A stretch of 64,000 nucleotides of DNA from Panacagrimonas sp052387695 (GTDB lineage: Bacteria > Pseudomonadota > Gammaproteobacteria > Nevskiales > Nevskiaceae). Made by a program: the position numbers and the translations under genes. Position 1 is the stretch's first letter, and the number at the start of each line of letters is the position of its first letter. The notes under the pieces were generated by a model. The model saw only the letters and a program-made list of their open reading frames with translations, had not been told where the DNA came from and made no database searches. Positions 35,606-44,222 of this stretch are shown piece by piece. The DNA is taken from contig JBQTIX010000041.1 of the NCBI GenBank assembly GCA_052387695.1, positions 13,395 through 77,394 on the forward strand. The letters are read 5' to 3'.

Positions 35606-35986
35606 ATGGAGCTTCTAGATAAAGCGCGGGAAAAGCTGAAAAGCGATTCCGCCGTAGCACGCTATTTAAAAGTCACACCGCCTACGGTAGCGCAATGGCG
35701 CAGCGGAGTAAGGCCGATATCGGCTTACCAAGCTGCGAAGTTAGCGACGCTTCTAAACGAAAATCCACTAGAAGCGGCCATCTCAAGTATGGAAAAAACC
35801 GCGAAATCATTAGAAGAATCTAAGAATTGGCGTGAATGGAGAAAATATCTCGTGACGGTAAGCGCTGTCGTGCTTATGACAGTTGAATCGCTGCATGGAG
35901 TCTACCCGCCCCTTTTTTTACATTATGTACAGCAGAAAACTGCCATTGTCGGACATTTCATATTCGATCGTTTCGAGGCTGGCTAG
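35606..35986 (+). CDS. Membrane-associated HTH repressor of the inovirus
   Basis: A 126-residue protein with an N-terminal helix-turn-helix (about 12-45: DSAVARYLKVTPPTVAQWRSG) of the Cro/CI type, a charged helix (about 60-82) and a hydrophobic segment (about 86-108, YLVTVSAVVLMTVE) that could anchor it in the membrane. ATG follows gggagataa. It is divergent from the replication operon, the usual place for inovirus lysogeny repressors. The att core at 35938-35954 lies inside the gene, so the last ten or so codons are chromosomal and differ from those in the free phage. Confidence 0.8.
   Translation: MELLDKAREKLKSDSAVARYLKVTPPTVAQWRSGVRPISAYQAAKLATLLNENPLEAAISSMEKTAKSLEESKNWREWRKYLVTVSAVVLMTVESLHGVYPPLFLHYVQQKTAIVGHFIFDRFEAG
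35926..35959. other. Right end (attR) of inovirus prophage
   Basis: Spacer actgccat at 35939-35946 with right arm tgtcggacatttc; the left arm tgtacagcagaaa is poorly related to it. Joining the left arm of attL to the right arm here rebuilds a chromosomal site whose arms match at 10 of 13 positions, whereas the phage site keeps one good and one poor arm. Confidence 0.8.
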
Positions 35987-36026
35987 GTTCCGTCGGGGGC
36001 CTCTGAAGTAAAATGAGCGGCGAAAA

Positions 36027-37040
36027 TTGAATGAATTCCAGGAACCGGGGCGGCGCGTGAAGCAATACTTGGACCTTGTACAAACTGTTCTTGAAACAGG
36101 CTCCTGGCAGAACAATCGAACGGGCGTGCGCAGTATCAGCCTCCCGGGCGCGATGCTGCGCTTCGATCTGCAACAAGGGTTTCCCGCCGTCACCACCAAG
36201 AAGCTCGCTTTCCGCTCAGCCATTGGCGAACTTGTCGGGTTCTTGCGAGCAACGCGCAGTGCGGCGAACTTTCGCGCGCTGGGTTGCAGGGTGTGGGATC
36301 AGAATGCGAACGCGAACGCCGCATGGCTCGCCAACCCTTCCCGTGATGGTGAGGACGACCTCGGGCCCGTTTACGGCGTTCAGTGGCGCCAGTGGCCTGC
36401 GTATCGGCTGGTGAATACCGGTGAGCCGCGAGCGCAGGCAAAGATAGAAGCTGCCCTGGCGCGTGGATTCAGCCGGATCGGAACCGTTCGCGGCGATCAT
36501 GGGCAAGAGCAGATCCTGCTCTACAAGGCGATCGACCAGCTCAGGTATTGTCTCGACACCATCATGTCGGACCCCAGCAGCCGGCGAATCCTTTTTCACG
36601 GATGGAACTGGGCGCAGCTGGACGAGATGGCGTTGCCGCCTTGCCACCTTTTGTACCAGTTTCTGCCAGAGCCAACGGGCAAGACGCTATCGCTTTGCCT
36701 CTATATCCGCTCAAATGACCTGGGGCTGGGCTGTCCCTTCAATCTGACCGAGGGGGCTGCACTCTTGCACCTGGTTGCCCGGCTGACGGGCTACCAGGCC
36801 AAGTGGTTCACGTATTTCGTTGGCGACGCCCACATCTACGAGAACCATGTCGAGATGCTCGAAGAGCAGCTCCGTCGGGAGCCGCTGACGGCGCCGCAAC
36901 TCCTGATCTCGGACCGCATTCCGGCGTATGCCGTGACGGGCAAGTACGAACCGGATTGGCTGGAACGTATCGAGCCGGACGACTTCACCCTCAAGGACTA
37001 CCGTCATCACCCGGCGATCACGGCGCCGATGGCGGTCTGA
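36027..37040 (+). CDS. thyA: Thymidylate synthase ThyA
   Basis: ThyA methylates dUMP to dTMP with methylene-tetrahydrofolate. The catalytic Cys is in LPPCHLLYQF, and SNDLGLGCPFNLTEGAALLHLVA plus GDAHIYENH form the dUMP site. At 337 residues it is longer than E. coli ThyA (264) because of an insertion around residues 100-150, as in the Lactobacillus type. The start is ambiguous: ATG 36027, or GTG 36057 giving the usual MKQYLDL N-terminus. The prophage right end is about 70 nt upstream, so integration replaced part of its 5' region. Confidence 0.93.
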   Translation: MNEFQEPGRRVKQYLDLVQTVLETGSWQNNRTGVRSISLPGAMLRFDLQQGFPAVTTKKLAFRSAIGELVGFLRATRSAANFRALGCRVWDQNANANAAWLANPSRDGEDDLGPVYGVQWRQWPAYRLVNTGEPRAQAKIEAALARGFSRIGTVRGDHGQEQILLYKAIDQLRYCLDTIMSDPSSRRILFHGWNWAQLDEMALPPCHLLYQFLPEPTGKTLSLCLYIRSNDLGLGCPFNLTEGAALLHLVARLTGYQAKWFTYFVGDAHIYENHVEMLEEQLRREPLTAPQLLISDRIPAYAVTGKYEPDWLERIEPDDFTLKDYRHHPAITAPMAV

Positions 37041-37079
37041 TTGAGGATGGAGCGGCAGAGCCTGCTCCCCGGACACGGG

Positions 37080-37403
37080 TCAGACGGCGAAGCTCTCCCC
37101 GCAGCCGCACTGCGCCTTCACGTTCGGATTGAGGAACTTGAAGGATTCGTTGAGGCCCTGCTTCTGCCAGTCCAGGATCATCCCGTCGAGCACGGCAAGG
37201 TGATCCGACTTCACCACCAGCCGTGCGCCGTGCGCCTCGAAGACCTGGTCGTCGTCCGCGATCTGGTCGGCGTAGTCCATCGTGTAGGCCCAGCCGGAAC
37301 AGCCGGATTTTTTTACGCCCACGCGCAGACCAAGGCCCTTTCCGCGCTTGGCGATCTGGGAGGCAATGCGTTGGGCGGCGGTAGAGGTCAGGGAAAGGCT
37401 CAT
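37080..37403 (-). CDS. Iron-sulfur cluster assembly protein, IscA/SufA family
   Basis: A 107-residue A-type carrier with the three conserved cysteines: GCSGWAY (Cys35) and CGCGESF near the C-terminus. It passes clusters to target proteins. Its start overlaps the stop of the IscU-like gene by 4 nt. Which A-type subfamily it belongs to cannot be decided by eye. Confidence 0.93.
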   Translation of the reverse strand: MSLSLTSTAAQRIASQIAKRGKGLGLRVGVKKSGCSGWAYTMDYADQIADDDQVFEAHGARLVVKSDHLAVLDGMILDWQKQGLNESFKFLNPNVKAQCGCGESFAV

Positions 37404-37783
37404 CTTGGCGTGGCATCCGGATCAAGCGCGCGCAGAACGTCCTGCGCCATGAGCCAACAGTGGGCGCGATCATCGGGAATTTCAAGCACCGCGCGCAGGT
37501 CGGTGACCGGCGGCGCGTTCAGATCCGCCATGACACGGCCCACGCACCAGTCCGCCAGCCAAGCTCCGACAGCAATCGTGTAGGGGCAGCCGAAGGCCTG
37601 GAATTGCGCGTCCACCACGCGGCCCGCCTCGATCCGGCATTCCAGCCGGAGACGGAAATTCCCGGCCGGCGTACCGGATTCGGCTGCGATCACGCCCGTC
37701 GTCGCCGGATCGAACCGGCCCGCGCGCGGCGTTTTACAGAACAGGCGCCAGACCTCAGCGGGGTAGCCCAGCGGATTTTCCAT
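37400..37783 (-). CDS. IscU/NifU-like iron-sulfur scaffold protein
   Basis: A 127-residue scaffold-type protein. Cysteines in QAFGCPYTIAVGAWLADWC and AHCWLMAQDVL correspond to the three cluster ligands of IscU, but the flanks diverge (for example no LPPVK motif for HscA). This suggests a non-canonical IscU-like protein working with the overlapping IscA gene and the cysteine desulfurases 1.5 kb upstream. Confidence 0.8.
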   Translation of the reverse strand: MENPLGYPAEVWRLFCKTPRAGRFDPATTGVIAAESGTPAGNFRLRLECRIEAGRVVDAQFQAFGCPYTIAVGAWLADWCVGRVMADLNAPPVTDLRAVLEIPDDRAHCWLMAQDVLRALDPDATPR

Positions 37784-37805
37784 ATCGGTTGATTATGGGT
37801 TGAGC

Positions 37806-37920
37806 GGGTCGGCGTAGGTCGGTTCAAGCCCGCGGCTTCATGCGGGCGGAACCGACGGACGCCCTTTGTCGCAGGGCGCGCAGTGTCGGTTCCGCCTTCG
37901 ACTTGAACCGACCTACGTCA
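37806..37920. repeat. Dispersed intergenic repeat, inverted pair
   Basis: gtaggtcggttcaagcccgc at the left and cttgaaccgacctac at the right can pair; the centre has cggcttcatgcgggcggaac. It fills the gap between sthA and the IscU-like gene. Same family as 12266, 16880 and 21750. Confidence 0.8.
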
Positions 37921-37931
37921 TCCACTTTCGT

Positions 37932-39320
37932 TCACGCCAGCCGGTTGAGTCCGTTGTGCGCCGCCACCCGATAGGCCTCCGCCATCGTCGGATAATTGAA
38001 CGTGGTGTTGATGAAATAGCGCAGATCGTTGATCGCCGCGTCTGCCATCACGGTCTGTCCAATGTGCACGATCTCGGAGGCGCGGTCGCCAAAGCAGTGC
38101 ACGCCCAGCACCTGCAAGCTCTCGGCGTGGAACAGCAGCTTGAGCATGCCGGTGGTTTCGCCGGTCATCTGCGCGCGTGCCAGGCTCTTGAACGCCGCGT
38201 GTCCCACCTCGTAGGGCACGCGCTCATCGGTCAGTTCGCGCTCGGTTTTTCCGACCGAGGAGATTTCCGGAATGGTGTAAATGCCACTGGGGATCATGTG
38301 CTGCGACTGCGGCTGCGCGCTCGGGTCCAGCAGGTGCTGTACGGCGAAGCGACCCTGCACGTAGGCCGCGCTCGCCAGCGCCGGCGGGCCGATGATGTCG
38401 CCGACGGCGTAGATGTGCGGCAGCGACGTGCGGTATCGATCGTCAACCTTGACCTGCCCGCGCGAGTTGAGCGCGATTCCAAGCGTCTCCAGGCCCATGC
38501 CCTCGGAATTACCGGTACGTCCATTGGCCCACAGCAGCACGTCGGACTTGATCTTGCGGCCGCTCTTGAGATGCAGCACCACGTCGCGCTCGCGCGGTTC
38601 GACCTTTTCGTAACTTTCCTGATGCCGGATCAGGCAACCCTGTTCGCGCAGGTGATAGGACAGGGCCTCGGCAATCTCGTCGTCGAGGAAGGACAGCAGG
38701 CGGTCCTGGGTGTTGACCAGGGTGACCTTGGCGCCGAGGTTGACGAAGATCGAGGCGTACTCGCAGCCGATGACGCCCGCCCCGAAGATGGTGATCGCGA
38801 AGGGGTGATGCGGATAGCGCAGGATGCTATCGCTGTCCTTCACCCGTGGATGCGAGAAATCCAGGTCCGGCGGGTGATACGGACGCGAGCCGGCGGCGAC
38901 GATGAAATGATCCGCCTTCAGGATCTCGGGCGCGCCGGATTGCCCCAGAACCTCCACACGCTTCGCATCGAGAAACCGCGCAGCACCCTCGAACACCGGC
39001 ACGCGATTGCGCTCGTAGTAGCGCCTGCGACTCGCGATCTGCGTCTCCACCACCTTGTCGGCGCTGGACAGAATCTGCGGGTACTGCGGCGGATTGGCGT
39101 TGTAGTAATTGCGCGTCAGCGGGTTGTGGCGCAGGTCGTTGAGCGTCTTCACGGCCTGGCGCAGCGCCTTGCTGGGGATGGTGCCCCAATGAGTGCAGCC
39201 GCCGCCCACCTCGAAGTGACGCTCGACCAGCGCGACCCGGCGATGATTCTTGGCCGCCATCATGGCCGCGCCCTCACCGGCTGGGCCGGACCCGATGACC
39301 ACGACATCGAAGGTGTGCAT
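37932..39320 (-). CDS. sthA: Soluble pyridine nucleotide transhydrogenase SthA
   Basis: A 462-residue FAD enzyme that transfers reducing equivalents between NADPH and NAD. The FAD motif VVVIGSGPAGEGAA is followed by GGGCTHWGTIPSKALR: the disulfide-forming second cysteine of lipoamide dehydrogenase is Thr, the distinguishing feature of SthA. The NAD site FGAGVIGCEYASIF and the C-terminal dimer domain with HCFGDRASEIVHIGQ are present. It sits within the iron-sulfur gene group, downstream of two cysteine desulfurases by 20 nt. Confidence 0.95.
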   Translation of the reverse strand: MHTFDVVVIGSGPAGEGAAMMAAKNHRRVALVERHFEVGGGCTHWGTIPSKALRQAVKTLNDLRHNPLTRNYYNANPPQYPQILSSADKVVETQIASRRRYYERNRVPVFEGAARFLDAKRVEVLGQSGAPEILKADHFIVAAGSRPYHPPDLDFSHPRVKDSDSILRYPHHPFAITIFGAGVIGCEYASIFVNLGAKVTLVNTQDRLLSFLDDEIAEALSYHLREQGCLIRHQESYEKVEPRERDVVLHLKSGRKIKSDVLLWANGRTGNSEGMGLETLGIALNSRGQVKVDDRYRTSLPHIYAVGDIIGPPALASAAYVQGRFAVQHLLDPSAQPQSQHMIPSGIYTIPEISSVGKTERELTDERVPYEVGHAAFKSLARAQMTGETTGMLKLLFHAESLQVLGVHCFGDRASEIVHIGQTVMADAAINDLRYFINTTFNYPTMAEAYRVAAHNGLNRLA

Positions 39321-39340
39321 GATTCAGGGCAAGAGAGCTT

Positions 39341-40507
39341 TCACGCAATTGACGGCCACAGTTCCCGCAATTTTCGCACCTCGTCGATCACGCACCGCGC
39401 CGCGGCATCGACTTCATCCGCCGTCGTCTCGCGTCCAAAGGAAAAACGCAGCGAAGCGTTGGCCAGCGTGTCATCACGCCCGAGCGCTCGCAACACATAG
39501 GAAGACTCGGCAGTGGCCGAGGAACAGGCTGCGCCGCTGGACACCGCGAGATCGAACAGCGCGGCGCGCAGCGACTCGCCTTCCACCCCCTCGAAACTGA
39601 GATTGAGAACATGGGGTGCTGCGCATGAGGGATCACCATTCCGGTGCACGCGATCCAGCAACTTCAACCGCTCGCACAGCCGCTCGCGAAGCGCCGCGGT
39701 GCGCTCCGCGAATGTCGCCGGAACGGAGCAGAAAGCGGCCCCCATGCCGACGATCTGATGCGTCGCCAGCGTGCCGGAGCGCATGCCCCACTCGTGCCCG
39801 CCGCCGTGCATCTGCGGCGCCACACGCGCCCGCGGCTTGCGCCGCACGAACAGCGCGCCCACACCCTTCGGCCCGCCGAGCTTGTGCGCCGACAGCGACA
39901 TCAGATCGATCGGCACCGAACGCAGATCGATCGTCAGTTTGCCGGCAGCCTGCGCCGCATCCACGTGCAGCAGAACCCCGCGCTCACGCAGGCGCGTCGC
40001 GATGGCGGGAATATCGGTGACGTTGCCGATCTCGTTGTTCACCCACATCAGCGACACCAGCACCGTGTCCGGCGTCAGCGAGTCGAACACCTGTTGCGGC
40101 TGGATCCGGCCGAGTCGGTCGGGCGTCAGGTAGGTCACGCGCGCGCCCCTCCCCGCTGGACGCGACTCCAGCCAGCGGCAGGTGTCGAGTACGCACTTGT
40201 GTTCGATACGCGAAGTGACCAGGTGCGTGCGTTCGCGACCGTGAAACTCGACGGCGCCCTTGATGGCGAGGTTGTTGGACTCGGTGGCGCCGCTGGTCCA
40301 GATGATTTCTTCCGGTTGAGCACCGATCAGACCTGCGACCTGTTCGCGCGCTGTTTCCACCGCGCGCTTGGCCGCGAGCCCCGCAGCATGCGCAGAGGCC
40401 GGGTTGGCGAAGCTGCCGCCCGGTTGCAACCAGGGCTGCATGGCCTCCCAGGCTTCTGCCGCCAGCGGCGTGGATGCGGCGTAATCGAGGTAAATCATCG
40501 AATTCAA
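39341..40507 (-). CDS. Cysteine desulfurase (class V aminotransferase), second of tandem pair
   Basis: A 388-residue PLP enzyme that removes sulfur from cysteine as a persulfide. The start IYLDYAASTPL, the PLP lysine in SLSAHKLGGPKG and the catalytic cysteine in SSGAACSSATAESS are intact. Its start overlaps the stop of the first desulfurase by 4 nt, so the two are translationally coupled and may form a pair with different acceptors. Confidence 0.93.
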   Translation of the reverse strand: MNSMIYLDYAASTPLAAEAWEAMQPWLQPGGSFANPASAHAAGLAAKRAVETAREQVAGLIGAQPEEIIWTSGATESNNLAIKGAVEFHGRERTHLVTSRIEHKCVLDTCRWLESRPAGRGARVTYLTPDRLGRIQPQQVFDSLTPDTVLVSLMWVNNEIGNVTDIPAIATRLRERGVLLHVDAAQAAGKLTIDLRSVPIDLMSLSAHKLGGPKGVGALFVRRKPRARVAPQMHGGGHEWGMRSGTLATHQIVGMGAAFCSVPATFAERTAALRERLCERLKLLDRVHRNGDPSCAAPHVLNLSFEGVEGESLRAALFDLAVSSGAACSSATAESSYVLRALGRDDTLANASLRFSFGRETTADEVDAAARCVIDEVRKLRELWPSIA

Positions 40508-41622
40508 CCCGACGCGATGGCGGCCAGCGCGGTGACGAAGCCATCCACGTCGGCCACGGTGTTGTCCTTGCCCAGACTGATCCGCACCGCGCCCTTGGCC
40601 GTTACCCGGTCGTAACCCATGGCCAGCAACACGTGGCTGGGCTCGCCCGAACCCGATGCACAGGCGGACCCCGAAGACACCGCAAAACCCTTCCGATCGA
40701 GTGCCATCAGCAGCGCCTCACCGTCCCATCCCGCCAGCGCAAACTGCAAGGTGTTGGGGATCCGCGGCGCCGCGCGGCCGAAGAACGTGATGTCTGATCG
40801 TGTCGCCAGCGCCTGTTCGAGACGATCGCGAAGCGGCAGGACATGTGCGCGACGCTCGTCCAGTTCACACCCTGCCAGTTCCGCCGCGGCGCCGAATCCG
40901 ACGATCGCTGCCACGTTCTCGGTCCCCCCGCGCAGCCGGCGTTCCTGGGCGCCACCATGCTGGATCGACCGAAGTTCGACGTGGCTGCGCACGACCAGGG
41001 CCCCCGCCCCCTTTGGGCCGTAAATCTTGTGTGCCGAGAGACTCATCAAGTCGCAGTCCAGTTCCTGGATATCGACCGGAATCTTGCCGGCCGCCTGCAC
41101 CGCATCGACGTGCATCAAGGCACCGATGGCATGGACCTGTCGGGCGATCCTCGCCACGTCCTGGACCACGCCCGTCTCGTTGTTGGCGCGCATCGCACTG
41201 ACCAGGCACACCTCCCCTGCGGCGATCTGCGCATCGAACGCCAGCCGGTCCACAAGCCCATCACAGTCAACCGCAATCGGCTCGACGAGCGACGGCGTCT
41301 CACCGCTCAGCGACTCGGCGGCCTCCATCACCGCAGGATGATCGGTCGCGCCGTAAAGCACGCGGCCATGCCCGTCCCACAGGCCCTTGATTGCGAGATT
41401 GTTGGCCTCGGTTCCGCCGGAGGTCCAGACGATTTCCTTCGCCTCGCAACCCACCCACTGCGCAACCTGGGCGCGTGCACGCTCCACCGCGTCGCGTGCG
41501 ATGCGTCCGTAGCGGTGCAGGCTGGAGGCGTTCGCCGCCGGCCCCGACAGGTAGGGCTGCATGGCGTCCAGCACCCTTGGATCGAGATGCGTGGTGGCGT
41601 TGTGGTCGAGGTAGGTGGGCAT
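40504..41622 (-). CDS. Cysteine desulfurase (IscS/NifS-like), first of tandem pair
   Basis: A 372-residue PLP enzyme, MPTYLDHNATTHLDPRVLDAM, with PLP lysine in SLSAHKIYGPKGAG and catalytic cysteine in SSGSACASGSGEPSHVL, the NifS-like loop form. It lies 99 nt after cysE, which makes the cysteine precursor O-acetylserine, so the operon links cysteine supply to sulfur mobilisation. By eye the two desulfurases share the same fold but are clearly diverged, so not a recent duplication. Confidence 0.93.
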   Translation of the reverse strand: MPTYLDHNATTHLDPRVLDAMQPYLSGPAANASSLHRYGRIARDAVERARAQVAQWVGCEAKEIVWTSGGTEANNLAIKGLWDGHGRVLYGATDHPAVMEAAESLSGETPSLVEPIAVDCDGLVDRLAFDAQIAAGEVCLVSAMRANNETGVVQDVARIARQVHAIGALMHVDAVQAAGKIPVDIQELDCDLMSLSAHKIYGPKGAGALVVRSHVELRSIQHGGAQERRLRGGTENVAAIVGFGAAAELAGCELDERRAHVLPLRDRLEQALATRSDITFFGRAAPRIPNTLQFALAGWDGEALLMALDRKGFAVSSGSACASGSGEPSHVLLAMGYDRVTAKGAVRISLGKDNTVADVDGFVTALAAIASG

Positions 41623-41674
41623 GGTGTCTTTGCCAGAGGAGGCTGTCTCTTTCGGACCGCCGAACTCCCTTTCC

Positions 41675-41712
41675 TTGCCCTCTCCCCCAAGCAGGAGAGG
41701 GGGCGAGGATCG
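41675..41712. repeat. Dispersed palindrome, 'ccctctcccc..ggagaggg' family
   Basis: ccctctcccccaagcaggag then agggggcgagg forms a hairpin between cysE and the first desulfurase gene. Related units are at 59009-59051 and 60898-60980. Confidence 0.65.
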
Positions 41713-41721
41713 CAGGGTGCT

Positions 41722-42525
41722 TTATTTCTTGACGACTTCCGGCCGTGTCCCACCCGCCGCCAGCGAATCCACGACCTTCCCCTCGCGACAGAACTCTGGC
41801 AACTCGTACTTGGTAATCTCCATCTCCGGCATCCGCGCGTCCATCTGGTGCAGCGCCCTGCACACCTGTACGAGGCGTTCGTCGAGACGGTCGATGTGCT
41901 CGGCCAGTCCGGCGAAGGCGTTGGCAACCGGGTCGGTGGTGTCGCGGGTCAGCCCGTAGGCGTCGAAGCCCATCTTCTTGGCGGCGGCGGCCAGCGCTGC
42001 GGAGGGCTCTCGCGATTCGGCCACGATGCGCGCCGGAATGCCCACCACGGTCGCACCGGGCGGCACCTCCTTGACCACCACGGAGTTAGACCCGACGCGA
42101 GCACCCTCGCCCACCGTGAACGGTCCGAGCACCTTGGCGCCTGCGCCAACCACCACGTTGTTACCCAGTGTCGGGTGGCGCTTGCCCTTGTTCCAGGACA
42201 CGCCGCCCAGCGTCACGCCGTGGTAGAGCGTCACGTCGTCGCCGATCTCCGCGGTCTCCCCAACGACCACCCCCATGCCGTGATCGATGAACAGGCGCCG
42301 GCCGATCGTGGCACCGGGATGGATCTCGACGCCGGTCAGCCAGCGCGCGAGATGGGAATTGAGTCGCGCCAGCCACTGAAAGCCGCGGACCCAAAGCCAG
42401 TGTGAGACCCGATGGCCCCATACCGCATGCAGGCCGGGATAGCAGGTGAGGACTTCCAAGGTACTGCGCGCGGCAGGGTCGCGCGCGAACACGCTGCGGA
42501 TGTCTTCACGGATGCGATCCAGCAT
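41722..42525 (-). CDS. cysE: Serine O-acetyltransferase CysE
   Basis: CysE acetylates serine with acetyl-CoA, the committed step to cysteine. The 267-residue protein has an N-terminal helical domain (VLTCYPGLHAVWGHRVSHWLW) and a left-handed beta-helix with HPGATIGRRLFIDHGMGVVVGETA, in which the catalytic His and Asp lie. The C-terminal region after residue 200 is longer than in short CysE forms. First gene of the cysteine-to-sulfur operon. Confidence 0.95.
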   Translation of the reverse strand: MLDRIREDIRSVFARDPAARSTLEVLTCYPGLHAVWGHRVSHWLWVRGFQWLARLNSHLARWLTGVEIHPGATIGRRLFIDHGMGVVVGETAEIGDDVTLYHGVTLGGVSWNKGKRHPTLGNNVVVGAGAKVLGPFTVGEGARVGSNSVVVKEVPPGATVVGIPARIVAESREPSAALAAAAKKMGFDAYGLTRDTTDPVANAFAGLAEHIDRLDERLVQVCRALHQMDARMPEMEITKYELPEFCREGKVVDSLAAGGTRPEVVKK

Positions 42526-42600
42526 GGCGGTAGATTGTTTGAAAAGACGGGCGATTTTAGCGCTTACGGCGCCCGCGGCAGGGCTTCGCCGACCACAGCG

Positions 42601-43635
42601 TCACGGATCGCGTGCGGTATCGGACTTTTCCGTCGCGACCGGTGCGGGGGCCACGGGTGTAAACACGCTCAGATCGGAAGGCAGCTCGTATTGCGGGTAC
42701 TTCTCGCGGAAACGCGTTATCTCCCGCCTCACGGCATCGGCCGCGCCGCGCCGATTCAACTCGCGGATCCGCTCGATCCAGGCATCCGGATTGGACAGGG
42801 CTTCCACCGGCATCGCGGCATCGGTGGAACCCGGCGCGAACTCCGGGGCCCCCGCTTCCGCAGACCGTTTCGAACTCAAGGCTTCGCCTGACAGAAATCG
42901 GAGTGCATCAGGTGCCTGGGCAGGCTCCCGGTGTGGCAAAGCGTCCTTTGCCGCCTCGCTGTCGCGGTGCAATCCGGCGGTCGGTTCGGCCGGCGCCGCG
43001 GCCTCCGCATCAGTCTGGGGTGCCGGAGCGATCAGCGGAATCAGCGGCGCCGATTGTGAACGCAACTGCCGCGTGAATTCCAAGCCCGACTCGGGCTTCT
43101 CTGGCGGCGGCGACAAGACCCTTCCTTCCGCTTCGGCCCGACGCTTCTTCTGGTCCGCAATACTCTTGGCCGATGAATCAGCCTGGTCGTTCGATCGGTG
43201 CGCCTGGCGCGCGTCGGGGGCAGGTCTGACCAGCTGGGGCTCCGGCGCCGCCGCTGCTTCGTGTGCAGCGCCGACAGGGAAGGAGTTCATTACCGAAAAT
43301 TCCGCCTCACTCACCGGCATCGACATGCTCGCTTCAGACATCCTCGTCTCGGGCTGGCGCCAGAGATCGATCAACAGCGAAACCGAAAGAACGAAGCTCG
43401 CGGCCGTGGCTGCAATCGGCAGCCAGCGCGGCCGATGCCGCAGGCGCGGCGTCGCTTGTGCGGCGTCGGCCACCGCCACGGCGAGTATCGACCCATCGAG
43501 CGAAGGCGGCGCCCGCTCGCCGCGCGAGGCCTCGCGATAAGCCGCACCGATCGCACTTCGTCCGGCCAGAAAATCGTCCAGTTCGGAGTCGTCAGGGAGT
43601 TGACGCGGTGGTGGGTCGATTGGATCAGAGGACAT
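42601..43635 (-). CDS. Putative membrane-anchored anti-sigma factor
   Basis: A 344-residue protein. The N-terminal cytoplasmic part (1-65) includes PDDSELDDFLAGRSAIGAAYREASRG, a membrane helix follows (about 73-91, WLPIAATAASFVLSVSLLID), then a long Ala/Pro/Glu-rich periplasmic part and a compact C-terminal helical region (DAWIERIRELNRRGAADAVRREI). Its start overlaps the sigma-factor stop by 11 nt. Topology and place suggest it binds the sigma factor, but no ZAS zinc motif (HxxxCxxC) is seen, so it is an inference. Confidence 0.7.
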   Translation of the reverse strand: MSSDPIDPPPRQLPDDSELDDFLAGRSAIGAAYREASRGERAPPSLDGSILAVAVADAAQATPRLRHRPRWLPIAATAASFVLSVSLLIDLWRQPETRMSEASMSMPVSEAEFSVMNSFPVGAAHEAAAAPEPQLVRPAPDARQAHRSNDQADSSAKSIADQKKRRAEAEGRVLSPPPEKPESGLEFTRQLRSQSAPLIPLIAPAPQTDAEAAAPAEPTAGLHRDSEAAKDALPHREPAQAPDALRFLSGEALSSKRSAEAGAPEFAPGSTDAAMPVEALSNPDAWIERIRELNRRGAADAVRREITRFREKYPQYELPSDLSVFTPVAPAPVATEKSDTARDP

Positions 43636-44143
43636 CGCTCAGTTCCTCCCGGAGTTTGACCAGTGCGTAACGCAGCCGGCTCTTGACCGTCTCGCGGCCG
43701 ACGCCGGTCGCCTCGGCGATCTCGTCGAGACTCAAGCCGCCTTCCTCCTTGAGCAGAAAGGCCTCGCGCTGCTCGAACGGCAGCCGTGCGACCGCCTCCA
43801 GCACACGACCGAGCCGCTCGCGACCCGCGGTCGCCGCCTCGGGTTGCTCATGCTCCGGCGCAGCGACGGCAAGCTCCGCATCCAGCGGCTCGGTTGGCAG
43901 ACGCGCAAGGCGGTAGTCGTCGACAAGCCGGTTGTGCGCAAGTCGATACAGCCAGGTCGTGAACTTGGCGCGCGGCACCCAGCTCGCACGCACGCGGACC
44001 ACCGAGGCCCAGACGTCCTGGAACAGCTCGGCGGCGCGCTCGCGGTCCGAACAGCCACGCAGGAGATAGCGATAAACGGGATCGCGGTGCCGTCGAAACA
44101 ATTGCTCGAAGGCGGCCATGTCCCCGCGCTGGTAGCGCGCCAT
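43625..44143 (-). CDS. ECF-type RNA polymerase sigma factor
   Basis: A 172-residue sigma-70 family member. Region 2 is DMAAFEQLFRRHRDPVYRYLLR...AAELFQDVWASVVR with FTTWLYRLAHNRLVDDYR, and region 4 is LPFEQREAFLLKEEGGLSLDEIAEATGVGRETVKSRL. The ATG at 44143 leaves a complete region 2; no earlier canonical start with a ribosome site is seen. It lies between the vWA lipoprotein and the anti-sigma candidate, suggesting a signalling operon that responds to an envelope cue. Confidence 0.9.
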   Translation of the reverse strand: MARYQRGDMAAFEQLFRRHRDPVYRYLLRGCSDRERAAELFQDVWASVVRVRASWVPRAKFTTWLYRLAHNRLVDDYRLARLPTEPLDAELAVAAPEHEQPEAATAGRERLGRVLEAVARLPFEQREAFLLKEEGGLSLDEIAEATGVGRETVKSRLRYALVKLREELSDVL

Positions 44144-44222
44144 GAGCTGCTCGTCGGCAGTGACGCCGGCGTCGAGCAGATCCGCGGCTTCAAGGCTGGC
44201 CTCCAGTCGCCTTCCCCCCTTG

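Larger units (their letters stand above)
29562..35954. mobile_element. Filamentous phage (inovirus) prophage, about 6.4 kb
   Basis: Bounded by a 17-bp direct repeat. Within it, minus-strand genes follow the filamentous phage order gII (replication), gV (ssDNA-binding), membrane protein, gVIII (major coat), tiny membrane protein, gIII (adsorption), gVI, gI/zot (assembly ATPase). A divergent repressor and two small plus-strand genes fill the ends. There is no integrase inside the repeats; the Cre-like gene is immediately outside the left one. All modules needed for a functional inovirus appear open and undamaged. Confidence 0.9.

Noticed and set aside
35926..35959. dif site as the inovirus target
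   Set aside because: The shared 17-bp core does not match the dif consensus and pairs instead with a lox-like site by a Cre-like gene.
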